The notes beneath the pieces are model-generated. The model did not search any database and was not told the DNA's origin. It saw only the letters and a list, made by a program, of their open reading frames with translations. A program made the position numbers and the translations under genes. This document shows, one piece after another, positions 8,550 to 16,829 of a stretch of 64,000 nt of DNA. The DNA lies in assembly GCF_013204885.1 (NCBI RefSeq), contig NZ_JABMKX010000014.1, positions 1-64,000 of the forward strand, read 5' to 3'. Position 1 is the first letter of the stretch. Each line of letters opens with the position of its first letter. The DNA comes from Paenibacillus tritici. Its GTDB lineage: Bacteria > Bacillota > Bacilli > Paenibacillales > Paenibacillaceae.

Positions 8550-9746
8550 ATGACGGACCGGAATACTCTTAATAAGGCAAGCTTATCTAAGGAAGTCCAC
8601 CTGATTCTTGCACTTCTGAATTCCGGGAATCCAGATGAGACGGCGCGGCAGAATCCGCAGCTGTTCACAGGTCTGAACTGGGACTTATTCGTGGAGCTTA
8701 ACCGGCATCACCGGGTATACCCTTACCTCTACCCCAGGCTCAGCCGGATGGAGGAGAAGGTGGTCCCTTCCAATGTGCTGGAGCAGTTGAAATGGCAATA
8801 CCGCAGAAATACGGTCCAGATGCTCCAGCTCAGCGGTGAGATGGGTAATATCGCCAATCAATTGGCCGGGATTAATATCCGCTGTCTTTTCCTCAAAGGG
8901 CCGGTGCTTGGGCACGAGCTGTACGGCGATCTCTCACAACGCACCTCGCGGGATCTTGATTTCCTGGTGCCGATAGAACAGCTGGAGGATGCCGAGACCT
9001 TGCTGATCGGGCTGGGCTATGAGAAGGAAGAGAAATTTGAGAGCGTACTGGGAGACTGGAAATGGCGGGAGCATCACTCCACGTTCATTCATCCCGTCAG
9101 CAAAATAAACCTGGAGCTGCACTGGAGATTAGGACCGGGGCCGGCCAAGGAACCTGCGTTCGACGAGCTGTGGAAACATTCGCGGACCAGCAGCCATTTC
9201 GGCCAGAATGTCCACTATCTGGGCCCTGAGGATCTATTCATGTTCCTGGCTGTGCATGGAGCCAGACACGCCTGGTCCAGGCTTAGATGGCTGCATGATA
9301 TCAAGATGCTGGTGCAGGGACAGCAGCCACCCGACTCCGCGCGGCTGACCCGCCTGCTGCAACGCTACAATCACAGCGCTGTGGGCGGCCAGACGCTGAT
9401 TCTGGCAACAGAGCTGCTGGAGACGCAGATTGCTCCGGGCTTATCCTCTCTGATGGACAGCCCCAAGGCGAGCAGGCTGGCACAGGATGTCCTGTTCTAT
9501 CTCCCGCGGATCGTGAATCTGAACACCCCTCCGCTGGAGCCGGAGGTCGAGCAGCACTTCAACAGATATCTGCCGAGCATTCTCTCCCCCGGGAACCGGA
9601 TGCTCCGCTCCGCCAGCTTCTTCTATCCCTACGCAGCGGATGCGAAGACCCTGCCGCTGCCGACGATGCTGCATTTCTTATATTTCCCCTTGCGTCCTTT
9701 GCTGTGGAGCTGGCGGAAGGTAACGGGTGTGGACAAGGAGAATTAA
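8550..9746 (+). CDS. nucleotidyltransferase family protein, putative lasso-peptide tailoring enzyme
   Basis: A 398-residue protein of the uncharacterised nucleotidyltransferase family PF14907. The metal-binding Asp pair is visible in RTSRDLDFLVP (about residues 131-141), preceded by the nucleotide-binding segment IRCLFLKGPVLGHELYGD. The ribosome site AAGGAGAG lies upstream of ATG. It converges on the lasso operon, whose last gene ends at 9952. Homologues accompany lasso kinases in Firmicutes. For pseudomycoidin, a PsmN protein of this kind is, as I recall, tied to sugar addition on the phosphorylated C-terminal serine. By context this gene probably adds to the phospho-lasso peptide; the activity is inference. 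A terminator follows. Confidence 0.8.
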   Translation: MTDRNTLNKASLSKEVHLILALLNSGNPDETARQNPQLFTGLNWDLFVELNRHHRVYPYLYPRLSRMEEKVVPSNVLEQLKWQYRRNTVQMLQLSGEMGNIANQLAGINIRCLFLKGPVLGHELYGDLSQRTSRDLDFLVPIEQLEDAETLLIGLGYEKEEKFESVLGDWKWREHHSTFIHPVSKINLELHWRLGPGPAKEPAFDELWKHSRTSSHFGQNVHYLGPEDLFMFLAVHGARHAWSRLRWLHDIKMLVQGQQPPDSARLTRLLQRYNHSAVGGQTLILATELLETQIAPGLSSLMDSPKASRLAQDVLFYLPRIVNLNTPPLEPEVEQHFNRYLPSILSPGNRMLRSASFFYPYAADAKTLPLPTMLHFLYFPLRPLLWSWRKVTGVDKEN

Positions 9747-9768
9747 CGCGGCTCACCACTGCACACAG

Positions 9769-9810
9769 AAAGGCACATGCTGCTAGTTAAATGCAGCACG
9801 TGCCTTTTTT
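9769..9810 (+). terminator. Rho-independent terminator after the nucleotidyltransferase gene
   Basis: GGCACATGCTGC pairs with GCAGCACGTGCC (one mismatch), followed by TTTTTTG on the plus strand. It lies between the convergent nucleotidyltransferase gene and the lasso operon and could also slow minus-strand transcripts. Confidence 0.85.
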
Positions 9811-9951
9811 GTACGGCGGGTAATCTTAAGAACAATAGTAAATACTCCAAGTCTCCTGCCGGACAGCGATATATCCTGCCCCTGTACCCTAGTGGCCGTA
9901 AATTGTTTTCGGTTTTCTGTGAAAATACGTCTCTATATCCAGCGCCCTCAC

Positions 9952-11751
9952 CTATCCAGCCTCCTCCTGACCGCTAAGCAAGCGGCTGAACATGCCGCCC
10001 TTCTCTGAGGCCAGTCCGCTATAGACGCCCTGCTGAATAACCCGGCCCTGGTCGATGACCAGAATCTGATCGGCTCCCCGGATCGTGGACAGGCGGTGGG
10101 CAATGACGATCACCGTCACCGAAGCCTTCAGCCGCTCCAGCGCTTCCTGAATCCGCTTCTCGTTCTCGGTATCGAGCGCGCTGGTCGCCTCATCGAGCAC
10201 AAGAATCGACGGCTTACGGATAATCGCTCGCGCCAGCACCAGACGCTGCCGCTCTCCGCCTGACAGGCGTACGCCGCGGTCGCCAAGCAGCGTATCCAGT
10301 CCGTCCGGCAGCTTGCGGACAAAGTCCGCCGAAGAGGCGAACTCCAGCGCCTCCCACAGCTCCGCTTCCTCTGCATCCGGCTTGATCATCATCAGATTAT
10401 CGCGGATGGTCGCGTTATACAGGAAAGGGTCCTGCGCCACATACCCGATGGATCTCCGGTAGGCGAGCAGCCGCTCTCCTGTGATCGGCTCGCCGTCCGC
10501 CAGAATCTCCCCGTTCTCGGGCTGCATCAGTCCCATGAGCAGATCGACGAGCGTGCTTTTACCGGCACCCGAACGCCCGACAATCGCCGTCATCTTCCTG
10601 GCGGGAATCTCCACGTTTACCTTCTGAAGGGAATACTGCGGCTCACTGGCATGATAACGGAAATCGACATTCCGGGCCTCCAGACCATGCTTCAGAGTCA
10701 TAGGCTGCACCGGCTCTGCGCCTTGATCCGCACTATGCTCGACAGCAGCCAGACATTCATCCTGCAGCAATTGCAGTTGTTTGAATGAAGGCAATACGGA
10801 GGCCAACTGCTCCATCAGTGACTGCAGGGTGGAGAAGGTCGGCCACAGCCGGGTAAACACCAGAATGACCAGCAGCAGGTTTGGCCCCTCCACTTGCATA
10901 AACCGGAAGGATACGAAGATAAATACGGCAATCAGTAGCGTAGAGGACAGCTTATACAGGAGCTGAGAGTTGGAACGCAGCCGCGTGTAGTCCAGTTGCT
11001 CCTGCTTCACCTCTCCGGTGAAGGCATGCAGCCATTCCAGCCGGGATTGCTCCAGATTATTGCTTTTGATATCCTTGATGCCGTTCAGCTGATCTGTGAT
11101 TCCGCCCAAATACGTCTTGCCCAGCTCTGTGCTGCGGCTGCCCAGCTTCTTCGCCTTACGGATAAACCGCCGGGAGAATATGGACAGCAGGGCGGCGCAG
11201 ACAAGAACCGCGAGCGTCATCTTGGGGGACAGCCAGAAGGCGAAGCCGATCTGCACAAGGGTGAACAGCAGCGAAGTGAGGAACTGCAGGAAGCAGCTGA
11301 TGCCCGCAAGCACCCTGGCCAGCTCTGTGGTCATCATATTGATCAGATCGGAGGTGCGCTTCTTCAGAAAAAAAGACCACTCCGCCCGCAGCAACGCGCT
11401 GTAGACCTCATACCGCAGTTGTCTGCCGTAGGATTGCTGAATCTCCACATTGCGGATCGCCACGAATCGTGAGATCAGATTCTGGAAGAGGACAATCGCA
11501 ACATAACTGCCCAGCACCAGCAGCAGCGCTGTGGTCTGTGACAAATCGTTGATGAAGCCTAGCATCGGGAGCTGGAAACCGGCCGCAGCCGTGCCCCCCA
11601 GCTGTATGCCTGCCATGCCAAGCATGGGAACAAGCAGCAGAATGGCAGAGCTCTCCAGCAGGCCGCTGATCACCATGCCGAACAGATTCAGATATAACTT
11701 CACTCCCGACAACCGCTGAAGCTGCCGGACATAGTAGATTATCGCTTGCAT
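9952..11751 (-). CDS. lasso peptide ABC exporter (protein D)
   Basis: A 599-residue half-transporter with an N-terminal six-helix exporter domain (about 1-310) and a C-terminal ATPase. Walker A is GRSGAGKST (about 392-400), the Q-loop is YVAQDPFLYN, the ABC signature is LSGGERQR (about 495), and Walker B with catalytic Glu is ILVLDEATSALD, with the switch His in IVIAHRLST. A homodimer would export the mature lasso peptide and give self-immunity, as McjD does for microcin J25. It is the last gene of the operon, 13 bases after B2, with its own ribosome site GAGGTGGG. There is no peptidase C39 domain, which fits leader removal by B2. Confidence 0.92.
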   Translation of the reverse strand: MQAIIYYVRQLQRLSGVKLYLNLFGMVISGLLESSAILLLVPMLGMAGIQLGGTAAAGFQLPMLGFINDLSQTTALLLVLGSYVAIVLFQNLISRFVAIRNVEIQQSYGRQLRYEVYSALLRAEWSFFLKKRTSDLINMMTTELARVLAGISCFLQFLTSLLFTLVQIGFAFWLSPKMTLAVLVCAALLSIFSRRFIRKAKKLGSRSTELGKTYLGGITDQLNGIKDIKSNNLEQSRLEWLHAFTGEVKQEQLDYTRLRSNSQLLYKLSSTLLIAVFIFVSFRFMQVEGPNLLLVILVFTRLWPTFSTLQSLMEQLASVLPSFKQLQLLQDECLAAVEHSADQGAEPVQPMTLKHGLEARNVDFRYHASEPQYSLQKVNVEIPARKMTAIVGRSGAGKSTLVDLLMGLMQPENGEILADGEPITGERLLAYRRSIGYVAQDPFLYNATIRDNLMMIKPDAEEAELWEALEFASSADFVRKLPDGLDTLLGDRGVRLSGGERQRLVLARAIIRKPSILVLDEATSALDTENEKRIQEALERLKASVTVIVIAHRLSTIRGADQILVIDQGRVIQQGVYSGLASEKGGMFSRLLSGQEEAG

Positions 11752-11764
11752 AGACCCACCTCGA

Positions 11765-12223
11765 TTACTCGGCTTGTAACACCTTGGCGAACTTCTCCAC
11801 TACCACGAATCCCTGCATGGCGTCATCCCCGGACACATAATGGGCTCCGCTGCGCAGCCAGGCATGGGCAATCATCTTGCCTTGCTTATCACGGGCCACC
11901 CCCATATACAGGGTGCTCTCAATGCCCCGCTTCTCCAGCATCTTCAGGCCGGCTACCGCACGGACCATACAGGTGCTTTTCCAGGGAGTATAACGGCTGA
12001 TGACCCGAATGGCCTTGGTGATCTGCCGGATGCGGGGAATATCGGCTTCTCTGGATACCTCAGGGGTCTCCAGGGACTTCACCCCAAGCTGCGGGGCCGT
12101 CTTGGCAAAGGGGAAGAAGAGCTGGATTCTAACCAGCAAAAGCCGCCATAACGCTTCAGGAATCAGCGCCAGCGCGGCCTTGTCATACTTCAGCAGTAAA
12201 CCGATACGCCGGAGGGTCATCAT
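11765..12223 (-). CDS. lasso peptide leader peptidase B2 (transglutaminase-like)
   Basis: A 152-residue protein of the lasso biosynthesis B2 family, a transglutaminase-like cysteine protease. The catalytic triad is visible as Cys85 in PWKSTCMVRAVAG, His120 in KMIAHAWLRSG, and Asp133/134 in YVSGDDAMQGF. It cuts the leader off the precursor once B1 presents it, freeing the N-terminal Ala for ring closure. In Firmicutes B1 and B2 are split into two genes, as here. The start ATG overlaps the stop of the B1 gene (ATGA-type overlap), indicating translational coupling. Confidence 0.93.
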   Translation of the reverse strand: MMTLRRIGLLLKYDKAALALIPEALWRLLLVRIQLFFPFAKTAPQLGVKSLETPEVSREADIPRIRQITKAIRVISRYTPWKSTCMVRAVAGLKMLEKRGIESTLYMGVARDKQGKMIAHAWLRSGAHYVSGDDAMQGFVVVEKFAKVLQAE

Positions 12224-12525
12224 GGCCCGCTGACGACGGCAACAAGATCCTCATTCAGCAGATTCTGCACAAAATCAGTTACATCCTGCTGAGCCAGCTC
12301 CGCCGGAACCTCAAAGATCTCCTGCATCACCTCGGCAATCCGGCGGATAGACACCGGTGAAGCCAGAGCCTCCCAGATCTCTCCGCCCACTTCGCCCAGG
12401 TTGTAATACTTGCCGTTCTTCACATTCAGCATAACCTTCTCGCCGTCCATATCACTGGCGATATTGCCTTCCCGCTGAACCAGCACCGAATCAAGCGACA
12501 GCACCTCTGTGGTATTCATGTTCAT
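12220..12525 (-). CDS. lasso peptide leader-binding protein B1 (PqqD-like RRE)
   Basis: A 101-residue PqqD-family protein, the RiPP recognition element. It shows the pattern DGEKVMLNVKNGKYYNLGEVGGEIWEAL followed by a winged-helix part, IRRIAEVMQEIFEVPAELAQQDVTDFVQNLLNEDLV. It binds the YxxPxL motif of the leader peptide and presents it to B2. GGAGATG lies upstream, and the ATG overlaps the TGA stop of the kinase gene. The B2 gene overlaps its end by four bases, so K, B1 and B2 are translationally coupled. Confidence 0.92.
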   Translation of the reverse strand: MNMNTTEVLSLDSVLVQREGNIASDMDGEKVMLNVKNGKYYNLGEVGGEIWEALASPVSIRRIAEVMQEIFEVPAELAQQDVTDFVQNLLNEDLVAVVSGP

Positions 12526-13460
12526 AGGTTCATCTCCTTCACCTTTTGCGTAATCGTCTCAAATATCAATTCCGTCTGCTGCGGTGCACTGAAGCCCTGC
12601 TCGGGGCGGGTCAGCCGGTACATCGGCAGACGGTTAACAAACGAGGCCAGCATGCCGAAATGCCATTCCCGGACACCCATAGGGTCTACCAGCGCTTTTT
12701 GATAGGTATGATTGTATAAGGTATGCAGCCGTTCCAGTCCGCTGACCGCCTCTACCGCCACCGGCCCGTCCTGGACTACAGACAGTTCAAATATTCCGGC
12801 CAGCGGCAGCGGTTCACTCTGGAACCGGTCATGCACCGGCACGGCAAACTTGGTCTCCCGCTGGAACAGCGGACGATACGCAGACGAATTCATTCCCAAA
12901 TAGTCCAGGCTTTGCTGCCACAGCTTCTGCTGCGGATAACCTGGAACAGCTAATGGATGTCCATTATGCACCAACACGGGAATAACGTCGTCACTGACCA
13001 GGAGATGGCCCTGATCCATTAAATAGGAGGCGAGTGTAGACTTGCCCGCACCCGAGCGCCCAACCAGCGCATAAGCCTTATTGTCCAGAACAAGCGCGCT
13101 GCCATGAAGAGCCAGTATCCCTTTTTGCATCAGCACAACCCCCATACAGCTGCCCAGAATGAACAAGCGGATGCTATCCGGATCGGCGTCTGCTGCGGGA
13201 GATACTGTAATGGTAGTGCCATTCTGTATGGAAAAGATAGCGGTGCCCTTCACCATAAACATAACTTCATTCTCCGCTATGCCGAGGTTCGGTGAAATCT
13301 TCGGTATCGCTTCCCATCGCTCCGACAAGCTGCCTTGAGCAACAAAGATGCTGCCTATCCTTCCGGGGTGATCCGTACGGGAAAGTTCCGGCAACGGGAA
13401 CTCACTGAGGATCTGCAGACCAAAGGCCTTGTATCCGAGGCATTGCACTGTGCCAGCCAT
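12522..13460 (-). CDS. HPr-kinase-like lasso peptide kinase (protein K)
   Basis: A 312-residue protein related to the C-terminal domain of HPr kinase/phosphorylase. The P-loop is ALVGRSGAGKST (about 130-141), followed by the HPrK-like Mg-binding stretch GHLLVSDDVIPVL. In paeninodin-type clusters (PadeK) such kinases phosphorylate the C-terminal serine of the precursor. The precursor here also ends in Ser, which supports the same role. The start is put at 13460 (MAGTVQCLGYKAF), with GATGGAGTG about six bases upstream; a longer frame to 13589 would run into the hairpin that follows the precursor gene. Its stop overlaps the B1 start. Confidence 0.88.
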   Translation of the reverse strand: MAGTVQCLGYKAFGLQILSEFPLPELSRTDHPGRIGSIFVAQGSLSERWEAIPKISPNLGIAENEVMFMVKGTAIFSIQNGTTITVSPAADADPDSIRLFILGSCMGVVLMQKGILALHGSALVLDNKAYALVGRSGAGKSTLASYLMDQGHLLVSDDVIPVLVHNGHPLAVPGYPQQKLWQQSLDYLGMNSSAYRPLFQRETKFAVPVHDRFQSEPLPLAGIFELSVVQDGPVAVEAVSGLERLHTLYNHTYQKALVDPMGVREWHFGMLASFVNRLPMYRLTRPEQGFSAPQQTELIFETITQKVKEMNL

Positions 13461-13535
13461 ACTGTTCACTCCATCTTTGTCAATTTCACCCGTCTTCTTA
13501 TGCGGATGAGCAGTTCTTGTATTGTAGATATGGGG

Positions 13536-13580
13536 ACAGCCCTGATCCCCCTCCAGCAAGCTAAGAGGGATGAGGGCTGT
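13536..13580 (-). terminator. intercistronic stem-loop between precursor and kinase genes
   Basis: On the minus strand ACAGCCCT and AGGGCTGT close a stem that continues, after one C-C mismatch, through ATCCCTCT paired with AGGGGGAT (one G-T). It lies 18 bases after the precursor stop and about 75 bases before the kinase start. No T run follows, so it is probably an attenuator or an mRNA-stabilising 3' end that raises precursor output relative to the enzymes. The role is inferred from position. Confidence 0.6.
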
Positions 13581-13597
13581 GAGTTGCAAAAAGCAGA

Positions 13598-13723
13598 TTA
13601 GGAGTGACTGACGATCTCTTCCGGATCCGCTTGGAAGGAGTCGGCAATGGCGATCCCAGGACCAGCCATAGTCATTTTAACATCCAATACTTCCAATGCA
13701 GGCTTGCTGTATTCCTTTTTCAT
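13598..13723 (-). CDS. lasso peptide precursor (paeninodin-like), protein A
   Basis: A 41-codon gene with ribosome site AGGGGGTG seven bases before ATG. The leader is MKKEYSKPALEVLDVKMTM, which keeps the YxxPxL recognition motif (Tyr5, Pro8, Leu10) and the conserved Thr at position -2. The predicted core is 22 residues: the ring part AGPGIAIAD, then the tail SFQADPEEIVSHS. Ala1 would form the macrolactam with Asp9, a nine-residue ring. The terminal Ser22 is the expected phosphorylation site. It lies between the cyclase and kinase genes. The core resembles paeninodin (ring AGPGTSTPD, as I recall) but differs in ring and tail, so it is probably a new family member. Confidence 0.93.
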   Translation of the reverse strand: MKKEYSKPALEVLDVKMTMAGPGIAIADSFQADPEEIVSHS

Positions 13724-13753
13724 AGTTTGTCACCCCCTTTCAAGAAACGTCCT

Positions 13754-15679
13754 TCAGGTCAGCCGCTTCAGGAAGCGGTAGAACACTAGTCCTCGTGTAA
13801 GAAGGCGGAAATCTGTGTTGAATATTAATAATGGTGCGGGCTCACTACCCAGCCGGTCCAAGCATCCGGCGAGCCCGGTATGATTCAGGTAAGACGAAGT
13901 GCGGGGGTCTTGAAGCATCTCCCTCAGCTCCTGCTGGAAGCTCTCCCACTGGGGCAGCATACGTGTAATTCCGTCCGCCCCCTGGATACCGCGCCGGGTC
14001 TGGTTGAGTCTGACCTTATCGGGCAGCCGTCCCTCCATCGCCCGGCGGATCAGCGACCGGTCCACGCCGTTCTGGACGTATTGCCCTTCAGGCACCGACA
14101 TGCAGAAGTTGATGACACGCAGATCATTCGTAGCGTCACGATCCCATACCCTGTACTTCAGAGACAGCTTGGTAGCCGCTGTTCCATTCACATTCCAGAC
14201 ATGCGGCTGCTGAAAATGCTCTCTGCGGATATCGTATACCGTCTGAGATTCCAGCGGCTTCTCAAGCTCCTTCAGCCGCTCCTGCACTCCTGTCCGCCGT
14301 GCGAATTCAGGATGGATCAGCTCCAGCGGAGCCTCCTGCTTCCCGGAGACCAGCCCCCCGAGACCAGGGAATACCTTGCGGCTGACGAGCTTCAGCATTC
14401 TTTTGCGGCTGGCACCCATCGTACGGCTGTACAGCTTATTCTCGCGGTAGAAGGAGAACCAGTGGAACTCCCTTAGCAGCTTCGCATGATAATCCAAGGC
14501 AGGTCCCCAGGAGATACTCCAGTTGCCCCGTTGTCCGCTGAGCAGAATACCGGCATCCTTCAGCTGCGCTTGTTCATATATGCCTTTGAGCCAATAAGAA
14601 TTCTCTATAAATTTGTAGGGCATCTCCATAATATCCAGCCATTCGTCAATCTCGCCATAAGAGCTGCGGTCAGGAAAATTCAAAAAGCTGGGCTTAATGT
14701 TCCCGACATAGTCGATGGTCTCCTGAATATAAGGACGCTCATCCGTTACCCGCTGGCCCAGCTTGAACCCGGTGAAGTTATCCAGCGGATAGGAGCTGAA
14801 GGTGTATAACGGCTTGCCGGAGCGGCGAAGCTCCTCGGCAGCAAAGCTCACCACCGAGCCGGAATCCAGCCCCCCGCTAAGATTGGCGCCAACGGCAAGG
14901 TGGGTACGCAGCCGGTCACTGACGGCACGCCCGAACACCTCACGGAACGCCTCCTCATATTCGCCATTGCTGCGCAGCTTCAGTGGAGACGGAGTCTGGA
15001 AGGTGTAGTAGCGGGAGAACGTAATCCCCTTCGCACTGACCGTCATCGAATGGGACGGGGGCAGCTGCTGCACGCCCTGGTACACCGTGGAGAACATATC
15101 GGCCACATCCGTCCGGCCTTGGCCCGCCAGATACTCCGAGACCCAGTCTTCATTCAGGCCCGGCCCGCCATCCATTATAGTGAGTAACGGATGAATCACG
15201 GTGCAGAAGGAAAACCGGCTGCCGGAGCGGTGAAAGTACAACGTCCGGGTGCCTGAGAAATCTCTGGCTCCAAACAGCCTTTGCTTGTCCGCATCCCAGA
15301 TCATGAAGGCGAAGTCTCCGATCAGATGAACCGGAGCCTGGTCCCCCCATTTCTCATAGGCCAGCAGAATCAGCAGGCTATCGGGAATGGAATCCCAATC
15401 CTCCCGGACAACCTGAAGTTGTCCGAATAGTTCACTGCGGTTATCAATGATAGCGTCAGCCACAATCGCAAGATTCCGCTGCGGATCATAATAGGGAAGC
15501 CGCTCGTCCCGTGACTGCGGGGTAATCCACTGCGCGTGGCAGCCGAGGAACACTCCCTCCGCCATCCAGCCTCTGGAATCGTCCGCCGGATAACGCTGCA
15601 GCTGCTGCATAAGACGCGGTCCGAGCTCCGGGTCCAGCGGCCCATGCTGCATAGAGTAGATCCCGGCGATTGCGCTCAT
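13754..15679 (-). CDS. lasso cyclase, asparagine synthetase-like (protein C)
   Basis: A 641-residue AsnB homologue that adenylates the Asp9 side chain and closes the ring with Ala1. The N-terminal glutaminase-like domain begins MSAIAGIYS, so the catalytic Cys2 of true asparagine synthetases is replaced by Ser, as usual in lasso cyclases, which do not need ammonia release. The ATP-binding PP-loop is NLSGGLDSGSV (about 264-274). The start is ATG at 15679, with GGAGGT seven bases upstream; an in-frame ATG ten codons earlier has no ribosome site. It is the first gene of the C-A-K-B1-B2-D operon, 30 bases before the precursor gene. Confidence 0.93.
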   Translation of the reverse strand: MSAIAGIYSMQHGPLDPELGPRLMQQLQRYPADDSRGWMAEGVFLGCHAQWITPQSRDERLPYYDPQRNLAIVADAIIDNRSELFGQLQVVREDWDSIPDSLLILLAYEKWGDQAPVHLIGDFAFMIWDADKQRLFGARDFSGTRTLYFHRSGSRFSFCTVIHPLLTIMDGGPGLNEDWVSEYLAGQGRTDVADMFSTVYQGVQQLPPSHSMTVSAKGITFSRYYTFQTPSPLKLRSNGEYEEAFREVFGRAVSDRLRTHLAVGANLSGGLDSGSVVSFAAEELRRSGKPLYTFSSYPLDNFTGFKLGQRVTDERPYIQETIDYVGNIKPSFLNFPDRSSYGEIDEWLDIMEMPYKFIENSYWLKGIYEQAQLKDAGILLSGQRGNWSISWGPALDYHAKLLREFHWFSFYRENKLYSRTMGASRKRMLKLVSRKVFPGLGGLVSGKQEAPLELIHPEFARRTGVQERLKELEKPLESQTVYDIRREHFQQPHVWNVNGTAATKLSLKYRVWDRDATNDLRVINFCMSVPEGQYVQNGVDRSLIRRAMEGRLPDKVRLNQTRRGIQGADGITRMLPQWESFQQELREMLQDPRTSSYLNHTGLAGCLDRLGSEPAPLLIFNTDFRLLTRGLVFYRFLKRLT

Positions 15680-15782
15680 GGTATGACCTCCAGCTGTCTG
15701 TATATTCAATACCGATTCTTAGATTCTTAATAGTGAACACTTCTTACTACCTAAGATAACGTTCTACCCCTTAAATGTGAAT

Positions 15783-15798
15783 AGTACCAGAGAGTACT
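15783..15798. promoter_or_regulatory. short dyad in the lasso operon/acetyltransferase divergent region
   Basis: AGTAC and GTACT arms are separated by CAGAGA. The dyad lies about 104 bases upstream of the cyclase start, between divergent genes, where an operator would be expected. Arms of five bases can arise by chance, so this is a weak candidate. Confidence 0.25.
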
Positions 15799-15818
15799 TT
15801 TAGGTATCCTTTAGCGTA

Positions 15819-15847
15819 TTGACTATAGTGAAAATATATGGTAATGA
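15819..15847 (+). promoter_or_regulatory. candidate promoter of the acetyltransferase gene at 15924
   Basis: TTGACT (15819-15824) and TAATGA (15842-15847) are separated by 17 bases. A second candidate further down is ATGACC (15859-15864) with TATACT (15882-15887), also at 17 bases. Either could drive the gene starting at 15924. Confidence 0.5.
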
Positions 15848-15923
15848 TTCTCTCAAAAATGACCCGGGACAAGGAATACCTTATACTAATGAAGACAAAT
15901 ATATTTAATAGAGAGGATAGAAC

Positions 15924-16799
15924 ATGAAGGAATTAGAATTTATTAAGGATTATAAAAGCAATGAGCCGCTAAGAAACAGCTTCTTCGAGCTGGCTGCCGA
16001 TACGTTCGAGCTTGAACTGGAGCGCTGGTATGAGGGGGGCTTCTGGAATGAAGGGTACATTCCTTATTCATACATAGAGGGGAACCGGGTCGTAGCGAAT
16101 GTCTCCGTGAGTCTGCTGGAGCTGGTGATTAATGGTGTGAAGTCCCGCGCTGTGCAGATCGGGACGGTGATGACTCATCCAGATTACCGGGGACGGGGCC
16201 TGTCCTCCCGGCTCATGAACAAAGTGCTGGAGGATTACGGGCAAGCGTGTGAGTTCATGTATCTTTTTGCCAATGATACGGTGCTGGACTTCTATCCCAA
16301 GTTCGGATTCCGTCCGGTGGAAGAGAAGATCTTCACCATGGACTGCCCTCCGGGCTCTGCCGGGTCTGCGGCAATCCGCAAGCTGGATCTGGCTAGCCAG
16401 GAGGATCTGAAGCTGATCACCAGCCTTGGGAAGCAGCGAATCCCGGTATCTGAGCGTCTTGGCGTCAGCGGCGCCTATGGACTGCTGATGTTCTACTGCC
16501 TGAACGTCTTCAGCGAGGAGCTCTATTACCTGGAGAATGAGAAGGTCATCGCCATCTGCCAGCAGGAGAACGGCCGGTTAGAGATCCATGATCTCATCAG
16601 TACAGAGCCCGTCTCCATCCGTGAGATTGCCTTGAAGCTTGCAGACAACGGGACGGAGACTATCGCCTTCCATTTCACCCCGGATGACCCGGACCTTACG
16701 CTGGCAAGCAGCAGTTATCCAAGCGGCTTATTCGTAAGGACTCACGGAAGCCTGGAGTATGTGGTGAACGCCAAACATCCGTCTACATCCATCGCTTAA
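15924..16799 (+). CDS. GNAT family N-acetyltransferase, two-domain
   Basis: A 291-residue acetyltransferase. The N-terminal GNAT domain has the acetyl-CoA loop IGTVMTHPDYRGRGLSSRLM (about 76-95) with R-G-R-G. The following segment, EFMYLFANDTVLDFYPKFGF, matches Eis-like enzymes. The C-terminal part (about 160-291) has a second, degenerate GNAT-like or sterol-carrier-like region. GAGAGGAT precedes the ATG. It is divergent from the lasso operon; a role in peptide tailoring or resistance cannot be excluded, but nothing in the sequence ties it to the cluster. Confidence 0.82.
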   Translation: MKELEFIKDYKSNEPLRNSFFELAADTFELELERWYEGGFWNEGYIPYSYIEGNRVVANVSVSLLELVINGVKSRAVQIGTVMTHPDYRGRGLSSRLMNKVLEDYGQACEFMYLFANDTVLDFYPKFGFRPVEEKIFTMDCPPGSAGSAAIRKLDLASQEDLKLITSLGKQRIPVSERLGVSGAYGLLMFYCLNVFSEELYYLENEKVIAICQQENGRLEIHDLISTEPVSIREIALKLADNGTETIAFHFTPDDPDLTLASSSYPSGLFVRTHGSLEYVVNAKHPSTSIA

Positions 16800-16829
16800 G
16801 CTTAAGCAGCACTCTTCCGCTTGCAGAGG

